From Oscarella lobularis (Eukaryota; Porifera; Homoscleromorpha; Homosclerophorida; Oscarellidae): a stretch of 64,000 bases of DNA. Below are positions 44,501-58,049 of the stretch, piece by piece; the first letter of the stretch is position 1; the number at the start of each line of letters is the position of its first letter. The position numbers and the translations under genes are program-made. The notes under the pieces were generated by a model that saw only the letters and a program-made list of their open reading frames with translations, ran no database searches and was not told the DNA's origin. The stretch is taken from positions 434,001 to 498,000 of the forward strand of contig NC_089192.1 in the NCBI RefSeq assembly GCF_947507565.1. Direction: 5' to 3'.

Positions 44501-47500
44501 ACGAGATCAACGGATATGCTTGCACGTGTGCGATGGGATACACCGGTGAGGACTGCGAGACGAAGCTCGTTTTCGTCTGCGAATCGAATCCGTGTGCAAA
44601 CGGCGGCACGTGCAACGACGTCGGCGCCGGATATACGTGCACGTGTTCGAATGCGTACACTGGCGAGCACTGCGACGTCGAAATCGATTTCTGCGAGTCG
44701 AATCCGTGCACGACGAATGCCACGTGTCGTTCGATCGCGGGATCGTTCGCCTGCGATTGCCCCGAAGGATACGCCGGGGATCGTTGCCAAATTGCCGTGC
44801 CTCTGTGCGAATCGAATCCCTGTCAGAACGGCGGGATCTGCGTCAGGGAGTTGGATGCCTGTTTCTGTCGAAACGGATGGACGGGGCATTTTTGTCATTT
44901 TGACATCAACGAGTGCTTCTACGCCAACGAATGTCCGGCGCCGACTCGCTGCGTTAATTATCCGGGTGGATTTGATTGTGTTTGCCCGACGGGATACACG
45001 GGCGCGTCGTGCGACGTGAATATCGACGATTGTGCGAACAATCCTTGCATGAACGGCGGCAGCTGCACCGATCTCGTTGCTGGATTCAATTGCACGTGCC
45101 CAAGCGGATATGAGGGTCCGCTTTGCGAGCTCTTCGTCGACGGCTGCGGATTTTCGCGTTGCCAAAACGGAGCGACGTGCGTCGACGTTGTCGTCAATAC
45201 GACGGCGACGGAGGGAAGTGGACTGGAGGAGAGTTATGCGTGCAAGTGTCCGAGTGGCTTTGGCGGGCTCACGTGCGAAATGCCGATCACAGGAACTCCA
45301 TTCGCTACGACTGAAACTCCAACTCTTGAGAGTACGACTACACCTCCAAAGACAAGAGCAACTCCAACTCCTAGCGATGCAATAACAACTGGTCTTCCGA
45401 CGACAGCTACAACTCCATCAACGGCTCGTCTAAGGACAACTACACCTCCAACGACAAGTGTACCCACAACTCCAACTTCAAGGGCTAGAGATACGACTGC
45501 ACCTGCGATTACATCCGCACCTCTAACGACAACTGCTTCTCCAACTCCTAGCTATGCAACAACTGGTCCTCCAACGACAAGTGCAACTCCATCAACGGCT
45601 CATCCAATGACAACTGCTTCTCCAACTCCTAGCGATGCAATAACAACTGGTCTTCCGACGACAGCTACAACTCCATCAACTGCTCGTCCAACGACAACTA
45701 CACCTCCGACGACAAGTGCAACTCCAACTCCTAGCGATGCAACAACTGGTCCTCCAAGAGCAACTCCTTCAACGGCTCATCCAATGACAACTGCTTCTCC
45801 AACTCCTAGCGACGCAACTACACCTCCAATGACTTTTCTTCCAACAACTTCTGGCGCTACTATTGCATCTCCTTCTTCTCCGCCTCTCAATTGTTCCCAA
45901 AGTCCGTGCGCGAACGGCGGTACGTGCGTGTCATCGTCCGACGGCGACGTGTGTCATTGTCCCTTATCGTATGGCGGAGACGTTTGCGATCAAAGTAATC
46001 AATTATTCTTGCGTCGTTTTTCTTTTAAATCTCGCTCTAGGTTTGTTTGCCGCCGTGCCGTCATTCGACGAAGCGTCGTACTTGGTTCTCTCGGGCGATA
46101 TACGCTCCCGCTTCAACGACATTTTTCTCGAACTAAAGCCGACGACGTCCGGAGGAGACGGCACGATCTTTTTCGTCTCCCAGAACGCCGACGGAAGCGG
46201 CGACTACATGGCACTCTACATCAAAGCGGGCGTCCTAACGTACAGCTATAACCTCGGCTTCAACTCAATCGAAATCAAATCAAACACGTCACTTGTAGCA
46301 GATACGTTCGCAACAATAAGAATGAGGTAAGGAGAAGCACAACATTGCGTATCGTTATCTATATATCTATCGTCTCTTTCAGGCGTTCTGAAGAGAAGGG
46401 TTGGCTTTATATTGATGATCAGCTCGTTGGTTATGGATCAACATTTCCTGACCTCACTCAACTATCCGAGAACTCCGTTCTCTATCTCGGTCGACTTCCC
46501 GAATCGTTGACGTCGGTTTCGCCGCTTCTTCCCGACGGAGGTTTCACCGGCTGCGTTCGTCGTCTCAAAGCCGACGGCCGACTGATCGATTTGATATCCG
46601 CTGCGACGAGTGCTCGCAATGTGGGCCACTGCCAGATTGCGCCCTGTTCCGCCGTCGGAGCGACGTACTGTCTCAACGGAGCCACGTGCGTTCCGAGCGG
46701 AAATGAACCGGACGCTTACTCGTGCAGCTGCGCCGTCGGGTATACAGGACAGCGATGCGAGTCGCCGTATGATCCATGTCTCTCGGGAACGCGATGTCGC
46801 AACGGCGGCACGTGTACGACGCCGATGGATAGCAATCGATTCAACTGCGATTGCCCGTACGGATTTTCCGGGACGACTTGCGAGAAAGGTAGGGTTAGAA
46901 TGAGTAATACACGGCGTAGTGTAATCTGTATTTTTTTTCAGATGTTCGTCCTATAATATCTGAGTCGTACAACGGCGATGGCTACACCAAGCGAACCGTT
47001 TCGACTCGCTCGTTTCGCACGTCGTTCACCTTATCATTCCAACTTCGTCCGTCCGTCGTCAATCAGACGGGTTTGATAGCGTTCGTTCATCGGCCCGGCG
47101 GCGGCGACTACTTCGCCGTTTTCGCCGATTCCGGATACGTCGAAGCGCACATGCACGTCGGATCGCGCGACATTGGCCAACCGCGCAGCGCTCTACCCAT
47201 CGACGGTCAAACCCGCGTTATCATAACGAAACTAGGCAAAGACTTGAGTCTCGCAATCGACGACCAACCCGTCGTCACGGAAACGGCAACGGGATCGCTA
47301 TCGGCGCTCGACGTCGACGACGATTTGTATCTCGGCGGCGTCGCGGCGTCGACGTACGCCGATTTGCCGGTCGGGTTGGTTCGCGTGACGAACGGATTTC
47401 ACGGCTGTTTATATGACGTCACGCTGAACGGCGATTCGATCGGCGACGCGAGCGACGGCGTCAACGTCGACGAGTGCGATCAGGGCGCGTGCGATTCGTC

Positions 47501-48364
47501 GCCGTGTCGTAACGGGGCGACGTGCGCGAATGCGGTCGACGGGTCGTTCGAGTGCGTGTGCGCGAGAGGATGGCGCGGGGACGCGTGCGACGTGAAGGTG
47601 GATTGCGTGATGGATTGGAATACGACGGCGCGGCAGTGGGACGCAAAAGCGGGATACGTTTGCGACGGAGGTTGGTTTTCTTTTATGGAGTTATAACGTT
47701 GACGTCTTGATTGCTTCTATTTTAGTTTTAAATCTGATGGATATTCGTTTCCATGGCGACGGCTACGCGGAAGTGTCCGCTCCGCGTTCGTCGAACAAGG
47801 AGACGACGATTCGATTCAATTTGACGACGGCTAGCGATTCCGGTCTCCTTCTCTATCTTCCGTCTACGGTAAGGGTATTTATCCGCATGATGGTCGTTTG
47901 CTATTGTGGAGCTCTAGGCTGACGTCAAGGACTTCTTTTCCGTGGGAATTCTCAACGGTCAACTAGAATTTACCTACGAGTTGGGCAGCGGAGAAATTCG
48001 GCATCAAAGCGAGGCTTTCGTTTCAGACGGACTCACTCATTATATTGAAATCGAAAGGTAAGGCTAATCATATTGATTCGTCTCTCTCTATATGTCTATT
48101 TGATTTTTTTTCAGAGTCGGCGTTAATTCGAATGTGACGATCGACGGGCGACAATCGACGCTGAAAAAAGTTCCCCAGTTGACTCGTCTCAACAATCGCG
48201 GAAATATATTTGTCGGCGGATACACGAACGTTGCCTTGGGCGGACGCTACGGAAGCGGCGGTCTCGACGGCTGCATCGGCGGCTTAGAAATCAGCGGCAG
48301 TCCAATCCTTTTCGATGCAGGCCAACTGGTAAAGAGTGGAACAAACGCTTCGCCGTGCTACTAA
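32557..48364 (+). CDS. Giant secreted protein: cupredoxin-like domain, ~100 EGF repeats, mucin linker, three LamG
   Basis: Exons are 32557(or 32581)-45994, 46041-46326, 46383-46888, 46942-47670, 47726-47868, 47918-48057 and 48115-48364. From the ATG at 32581, preferred because MQRRLLVLFLIFLARALA is a clean signal peptide, the total is 15,468 nt or 5,155 residues. Residues about 45-172 resemble a phytocyanin-type cupredoxin (GESVFFSYP; ESCDKTTP; GPNYFIARHP; SSHCRQGARLFITV). Then about 100 tandem EGF modules of about 38 residues follow, mostly calcium-binding (DIDEC). Most carry the C1-x-S-x-P-C2 O-glucosylation motif (CASSPC), NGGTC O-fucose-type sites and the Asp/Asn hydroxylation pattern. 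A Thr/Pro-rich linker (45.3-45.9 kb) precedes EGF, LamG, two EGF, LamG, EGF, LamG. There is no membrane segment. The architecture is EYS-like, and the protein is a larger relative of the 15.9-22.2 kb gene. Almost all EGF repeats lie in a single exon. Confidence 0.88.
45291..45890 (+). repeat. Thr/Pro-rich mucin-like linker repeats inside the giant EGF gene
   Basis: About 200 residues of imperfect repeats (ATPTPSDAITTGLPTT; TTPSTARPTTTTPPTTS; SPTPSDATT) sit between the long EGF array and the last EGF/LamG block. The DNA repeats are in frame and still similar to each other, so recent expansion is likely. Dense O-glycosylation would be expected. Confidence 0.8.
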
Positions 48365-48544
48365 TGTTAACTTTAAATACGAAACGAAGCGTCGTCGCGC
48401 AGCGCTTTTCGCTTCTAGGAATTTTTTTTTGATGTACTTTGATTAAGTGTTTTGTGTGTTTCTGGTAATTCTTAATAGATACCATAGTAATTTGAGGTCC
48501 ACGTGGACCCGTCCCAGCAAAAGCGAAAGGTAAATAATAATTGA

Positions 48545-51305
<2,761 letters not shown>

Positions 51306-51756
51306 CGCGTGACTGACGAAATGATTACAGTAAGGGCTACGTGGACGTACGGGAGTGACACGACGGTTGTCGTAGCAACAAGGTTGGGAAAAGAGTTACC
51401 AGTAAGAACGACAGCTTCTGCAGTTTATACCTCCTTCATCCCACAGCATGAGCATACTGCTTGCAAAGAAGCTAGCAGTTTTTTCAATTAGCAAAACCAG
51501 TAGTCTGCAAAGGTAGAAAAATACGCTAACTGTGGGAGGAGCTAGCGTAGCATTGAAATTAAGAGTCAAAACGTGACTGGAAGCGAACAAACCACAAATT
51601 TATAATTCATACAGTAATATTTTTAACAGTGGCACACCCACGACCACGAGTCTTCTATACGGGCAATAGGGCTGTTATGCCGTTGCCCCCAGATTCGTCG
51701 CTCTGCAAATCTCCACAGCCCCCAAACTTCTTCAGCCGCGTTATCTCGCCCCGTCG
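51306..51756. promoter_or_regulatory. Divergent intergenic region, GGT (-) and coiled-coil gene (+)
   Basis: 450 bp separate the two start codons (51305 and 51757). No convincing gene is present. It holds both promoters by position; no sharp motif stands out. Confidence 0.4.
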
Positions 51757-54700
51757 ATGCTAGCCGCGGCGGCGACGTCGAAACGGGCGACGGGCACCGA
51801 TTCGCTCGATCCGAAATCGTTTCTCGCCGTTCGCCCGCCGGGAATCCATTCCGACTCCCATCGCGGTCTCAAAATCACGTCGCGAGACGCGACGCACTAC
51901 ACGTGCGAGCGACCGACGCGTAAGATCGTTCGCGAGCTCAACTATCGACGTCGCGTCGAGCAGATGACGTCGCGCGGCTTTCGATCGATCAATTCGCGTC
52001 CCTATCGCGAATTGGAGCCGGTGGAGCTGAGCACGACGGCGCTCGCTCTCCACGCCGTCGGGCAGGATCGTTTGGGACCCGCCGCCGCGTTGGACGGCGA
52101 TCGGGTAAGAGATTTTTTGTTTGGGAAGAGGGGGAGGCTATTTGAATAAAGAAGTAGAGGGGCGTTCCCTTAGAATAAGCGTTTACGATTATATTATATT
52201 ATATTACTTCCGGTAGGGCACTCTGACTTCCGGGGTCGGTGATGGCGTCATAAGTTTTAATTGATTTTTTTCTGAAGAATTTCGATGAGGAAAGTCTTGA
52301 TGAAGTGCAGTCCGTTGCGACTGAGATGCCTAAAGTAATGTGTACAGCGTTTCAATGGATCTTCCACAATAGGTTTCTTTTTAGATTGAGGATTTGTCTC
52401 TATTTCAAGGAGGTCCCATTCGGACGCCCATGATCGCGGGAAGACTAGAGTCATTACAGGACCACAAAAAGATTGCCGAGTACAATCCTTTATAACGCTT
52501 AGGAGCCTAGTGAGGTAATTCCTTATCAGAATCAGACTGAAGGACGTCAAGCGGGGATACGACCTATTCCGACACATTAAAGAAGAGGACCAGCAGAGAG
52601 TATGTCCTAGAAATAGACAGAACACATTTCTATTGTTCTCCTAGTTGGAACTTAGTCAAGAGGAGGCTAAGCGCGAAATGGAGATGTTGAGGTCCGATTG
52701 GAAACAGACTCCCAAGCCGCGGCTTGACAATGACGGCGACGACGCGTTGAGCACGGCCAGGTGCGAAAGACAGAAGGAACAAGCGGTAGTTAATACACTG
52801 GTGACGTCTATTGCAGTCCTTCCCATGTGTCCATTGTAAAAAAATCGAGGCAGTCTGAGATCACTCTTGACGCGGAATCTCCTGATTCGACTGAACGAGG
52901 GAGTGGTGAGATGCGAGAAATTTCAATTACCGACGATTCTTGAGCTTTCGTTTTAGAATCAAGCCTGTTTGTGACTCAAGATGTCGCGCCGGAAATTCCT
53001 CCATCGAGAGATTCCAGGTCTGAAATGTCGACATCTCGAAATTCAAGAGGGATGTCAGCAAATTCGAATTGCTTGCTCAAGGAGAGCGATTTCACAGTAG
53101 AAAGTGCTCAAGAAGACAGGTAGAGAAATTTAGAGGGTTCCTCAGTCGTACTCAGTCGTAAGTGACAGCAGAGGAGAGTCGTAGTATGGCGAACTCCCTT
53201 AGGAGCCAAAGGGAAGTGCTCTTCTAACGCACTCATTTCTTTCCTTTCTTAGAACTTCTCTGTATCGATATCTTCGCTCTCTCCAGTGGATTCTTGAGGC
53301 CATGCTCCAGGGAAGTCCCGCCTATATGCCGTCGATAACGGCATCGTGGGGAAAGGGAAGGTGAGGAGTGTACGATCGTCTTCTCCAATTCATTCTGACT
53401 TTTTCGCCTCTAGCGACGTTCTAAAGGACATCAAGGGAAAGGAGAGCGTCGAAACGAGAAGACGACGCGACGATGAATGGGATAAATGGGCGTCGACGGG
53501 ATATTCAAACGTGAGAAAACGCTACCATCGTGTTCCAGTCGCATCAACGCTATTTAATTAAAATTTAGAAAACGGACACTATACGTAGTGCGCGTACGTC
53601 AACGACGTCAACAGCAGAAGGAAGAAATCGAAAGCAGCAGGTTAAAATAACCAATGAATAAATAAATATATAAATATTGATTCTTTTTCAGGAACGTTCC
53701 GGCGCTGCACTCACCGTGCCCACTTTCAATCCCAGGATCAGCACCAGTTCGTCGTCGATGTTGGATACGGGCGCTGCCGTCGTGCCGGACGAGGATCAGG
53801 ACGTCATTTACGAGCAGACAATTGAGCACGTATCGTCGTCCGTTTATCTGACAGACAATGACGAAGACGGAAAGAAAAGAAAATCGAAAGGCGCTGAAGA
53901 GAGACGAGGTAAGGAAGGGATCCTTAATTAATACATTATTTAGTTCATACTTGTTTTAGAGTGTTTTGTGGCGGTGAAGTCGGGACGTTCTTCGGCGAAG
54001 AATCGTTCCATTCGGAGTCTGAGAGCTCCTTTGATTACGCCGAGGATGACTCAGTGGAATCGATGGAAACCCGTCTATGGGACGCAAGCGACGTCAGAGG
54101 AGCCAAAAGCGAGACCCAAGTCGAGTCCTTCTCTAAGGAGAAAATTGACAGTAAGTGGCAAAGGGAGACCATGGTGGTGGGCTAAAGACGAGCGCCTGTG
54201 AAATGACTAAGGGAAAAGAGTATGAAGACTTTATGAAGTTCATTGAGAAGCCGGATGAGGAGAATCGAAGGGACATGCTGGAGCTCAAAAGGATGGATGC
54301 TCGGCGAACGAACGATAGAAAATCGCAAAGGCAAATATTAGAAAGGCACAGCTTTTAATACCGTTTGATTACTGTATGTCTTTATATAGTTCTGTCGCGA
54401 AGTGCGATTCTTCTCGTTCCTTTGATGCGGCGAGATGGCATTCAGATTTCACCACCGTCGTCAATAACCAGGACCTCGTCGTACACGAGCAGTTGTCGGC
54501 CATGCAGAGGTCGGTCTCTCTAGCCGGCGTTCTCTCTTCTTTGACTTTGACATCCAGAGATCGGTATCAGGCTTGCTGTCAGAAATTCGTTGCTCTTGGC
54601 AACCTTCCTGACGGCGGTAAGTTCTGGGAAGACATCGAGATGGTGCGCTCTGGCGTTGCGACCGAAACGGCGTCGATGGCTATGAGAAAATTGCTGATGA

Positions 54701-55214
54701 ACTATCACTGGTAAGTCGTTCTCAAAGAAAGGCGAAACACCTCTTTTGCACCTGTGTATCTCTGCGACCATAGGTACACTGATCTTCTGAACGAGTTACC
54801 CATTGAGACGAGAGACGATATCAAGTGCAGGGCCACTGTAGATCGCCTGGAGCAACTTTCAAAGGTATGAATAGTCCCTGAGTTCCGGACCCGCTCATTC
54901 GGATAAATAATTTACTGCCTGCTTTTATCTAATGGACTTCTCGGGCTCTGTAGCAATTCTCTCGTCTGGGTCCTCTGAAATTGTCCAAAGAACGCCTTTT
55001 ATACGTTCTGGGAAGCTTTCGACCGTGGGAGCGCGAAGCTCCCGACGTGAAGAAAGCTATTGAGGTAAAATCAAGCAAAAAAAGCTGTATTTCTTTTACG
55101 AGTCTTTTTTAGTTTATTCGCACTTCCGTAATTTACGTGTCTGATGAAGAATACGAGGCGTACGTCGCTCGACGAGACGCCAAACGCTATCGCGAAAGAG
55201 ATGAATATTTTTGA
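51757..55214 (+). CDS. Multi-exon coiled-coil protein, possibly CCDC60-like
   Basis: The first exon starts at 51757 (MLAAAATSKRATGTDSLDPK). Later open exons read NFDEESLDEVQSVATEMPK; DVKRGYDLFRHIKEEDQQ; LELSQEEAKREMEMLRSDW; LYRYLRSLQWILEAMLQG with YMPSITASW; TVPTFNPRISTSSSSMLDTG; RWHSDFTTVVNNQDLVVHEQ; and FIRTSVIYVSDEEYEAYVAR, ending at the stop at 55212-55214. It is largely helical and charged with a disordered acidic/Ser centre. The block with a Leu/Trp-rich helix followed by PSITASW recalls CCDC60 (DUF4698), but this rests on memory of a short motif. Reading frame choice around 53.96-54.2 kb is ambiguous because two frames are open. The stop is 77 bp from the SRRT start. Confidence 0.6.
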
Positions 55215-55291
55215 AAACGTAAACTAATGTTTTTGAATGTGGTTTTTTATTGCGAGTAAAATTTGAAGTTCTTTCCGTATCCCGTATCAGC

Positions 55292-57653
55292 ATGGCAGAC
55301 AGCGACGAAGAAAACGAGAAGGGACGCCGAGGAAAGTTTCGACGCGAGCGAGGAGACAGCGACGATCGCTTTCGATCCAATCGCGACAGCTGGGATCGAC
55401 GACGCGAGCCGTGGGACGATCGCGATCGCAGTCGACGACGCGACTACGATCGCGGCTCGCGACGCGGCCGACGCGACGGATCGCCCCCGTACAAACGAGC
55501 GAAGCACGACTGGTAGACGCCTGTGAACTCGTTCGACTCGCTCTAGATTGCTCTGAACGCGGGATTGCTCTAGGGGCGACGGATTCTATCCGATGTTCGA
55601 CATGCCCTTCATGCCGCACCCAGGAGCTTGGATTCCACCGCATCACGATCGCGAAAGGCAAGCGACCCGTTCGATAGCACTAACGCCTAGCGAAGTGCAG
55701 TGATGATACACCCCAGATATAGCCAGTTCTGCTTCTGACTAAACCGTGCTGCGAAGTCTGGTACAACTAACTGAGGCCCCTTTACGATTTCCCGTTCGCC
55801 GTCGCGTTCTCTCCGAGTTTTGCCTTAGAAAAGTTTGTTTTTACGCGCTAGGGGCTCGCTAGAGTACGATTCGGGTCCAACGCAGCCGCCCCTGCTCACG
55901 TTTCGTCAATTTCTCAACGCCGAAGCGGAGGAAATCGAGGAGACGCTCGCCGTCGAGAAATACGCCGAGTACAAGCGAAATTTTCGACGCAAACTCGTTC
56001 AGGACTATTTCGAGGCTCACAAAGACGAAGACTGGTGAGAAAAAAAATTATGATTAGAATTCCTTGTACTGAAACAAAAAAAAGAACGTTTGACATTTCA
56101 AAATTAAATTGTTCGTTGTTTCGGTACTAGAAACTTGGAGTCGGAATTAACTTTGTCTATAATAACCACTGTGTATTTTAGCCGCGGCCGTCTTCGAAGA
56201 ATCGATTTGTTTTTATTTATTTTTTATTTGTATTTGGCTGTTCACTAATATTTGTGACGGTCTCTCGCGTGCTCGCTCTCTCGGTGGGAGAAAGTTCGAT
56301 GTTTCCGCTGTAGGTTGATACACTATTGACTTTTAGTCATTCGAAAATCCTTTGAGATATTTCTTAACGTTTGTGTGTTCAATTTTTTTTGAAGGCTGAG
56401 ATTGAGGTATCATCCCGTGGATAGTCTCGAATACAAGAAAGAGCAGAAGTCGAGCTTGGAAAATCGAAAATCTGTCTTTCTCAAGTTACTCGATTTGGGT
56501 TGGCTTGACAAGACGACGCTTGACATCGAAAACGCAGACGAAATAGCGAAGATCCTGAACGCAGGTACCATAGCCAAACATTGAGGTTTAGGTTTACTTT
56601 ATTGGTTTTCTGTTCACGTCAGCTTTGATTCTGCTGGAGGATGGCACGGAGTTTGACTTGACTGTCTTGGATGCGGCGAGCAAGGAAGAGGGAGAAGTGA
56701 CAAGCGAAGCGACGAAGACGGAGACGAAAGAAGCAACGGATGATAAAGACGACACAAAGGCGGCTTCCAGCGAGGAAAAGGACGAATCGGCGGCGACGGA
56801 AATGGAACCCGGCGCTGAACAAGTCAGCGAAGAGAAAGAGAAAGAAGAGGAGGATACGATAAAGAAGGAGGTGTCGTCACCGCCGCCGCCACCGCCATCA
56901 CAAGAAGAGGAGGGCCCTAAGCCGCGGCCTCTTCATTTAACCAAATCATTGTACATTCGAACCGTGGCACCGAATATTAAGAGAAGCGAAATCGTTGAAG
57001 TAGGCGAGGAATTCTAATTGTCGTCCTTCTTATATTCTCGTTTTAGTTTGCCCAGAAGGTGCCGGGGTATCTGCGAACGGGAATGGCGGATCCTCAGCCC
57101 GAGAGAAGGTTGAGTACGCGTACATCGATGAAAACGCTTCGTAATCTAATTTCTTAGATTTCATTGCCGGGGTTGGATCACTTTTGACCACACCGTTGAC
57201 ATCAAGGAAGTCTGTTCAAAGCTCAATAACACCAAGGTAGCAGACCCTTGATAGTAGAACATTATTTATTTATTTATTTATTTATTATATTAGGTTGGCG
57301 ATTTTGAATTGAACATGATGGTCAATCGCGATCTGACGCACAGAATACGACACATTTCCGGGTTTTCCGTCGCCGACGCGGCGGCGTACAAGGAGCTGGC
57401 CGAAGCGCTTCGGCTCATAAGATACTTTGACTCCGGGACGGGTCTGTGGAAGGACGAGGGTGGAAACGATACGGAGAATCCGCTCCTCGCCCAAGCGGAA
57501 AGCGTTCTCGAGACGACAACGACTGTGTCGAATCGAAATGTGAAGGCGGAAGACGACGGTGATGGGAAAGAAGGCGATAAGAAGGCGGAGGAAGTGAAGA
57601 AGGAGGATAAGCCAACGGCAGGGAACCTGCATAGAAACGACGACTTATTGAAA
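55292..57653 (+). CDS. SRRT: SRRT/ARS2 (serrate RNA effector), 5' part
   Basis: Exons: 55292-55512, 55574-55657, 55852-56034, 56395-56564, 56623-56999, 57047-57108, 57158-57236 and 57294-57653 (donor GTAAGA). The start is MADSDEENEKGRRGKFRRER, then an RD/RS-rich N-terminus ending PPYKRAKHDW, as in ARS2. Next come FRQFLNAEAEEIEETLAVEK, RNFRRKLVQDYFEAHKDEDW, LRYHP, the acidic region with a Pro run, PRPLHLTKSLYIRTVAPNIK, FAQKVPGYL...ADPQPERRFHCRGWITF and LNMMVNRDLTHRIRHI. ARS2 binds the nuclear cap-binding complex and links transcripts to processing, export or decay. The downstream half, with the zinc finger and C-terminal tail, is missing; it must lie beyond the satellite that starts at 58.05 kb. 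Intron 2 uses a GC donor (AAAG/GCAAGC). Confidence 0.93.
57262..57290. repeat. (TTTA)n microsatellite in an SRRT intron
   Basis: About seven TTTA units directly before the acceptor of the exon starting at 57294. Confidence 0.8.
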
Positions 57654-58049
57654 GTAAGAGCCTTTAGTGTGAGAATAATTCTATCGTAGTAATTTTACTT
57701 CGCTACTGTACTATAGAACTACGTTCGTGAACTTCGAACGCGTAGTTCGTAGAAAATCGATGCTTTTGTTCGAAATTTCGAGATTTCTCGAAGATAGACG
57801 CGCCAGCATCGATCTTCGTAGGTTTCGAGGGACTAAGCGTGTCTAGAAAAGCCATTAGAGCGGCGATTTTGTACTAGCTGTGGACTAGATGTTAGAAAAA
57901 CGACGTTTTGTGCGTGGGAGACCAAGAATGGCGATATTTTGGTCTTTCTTCACGCGATTCAGTCGTTTCTTCTCCTAATTGAAGTGCAAATGCAATTCTA
58001 AAGCGTTTCGATCGCGTCGATTCGACGGATCGTTCGTTTTAGGCGAGAA
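57654..58049. other. SRRT intron sequence before the satellite
   Basis: Non-repetitive sequence after the GTAAGA donor with no open exon. Around 57713-57800 there are short imperfect inverted motifs (CTACGTTCGTGAAC; GTTCGTAGAAAATCG; CGAAATTTCGAGATTTCTCG). Confidence 0.5.

Noticed and set aside
33244-45467. Numerous open frames of 60-430 codons on the opposite strand and other frames of the giant EGF exon
   Set aside because: They are Arg/Ala/Val-rich shadows produced by the GC-rich repetitive EGF codons.
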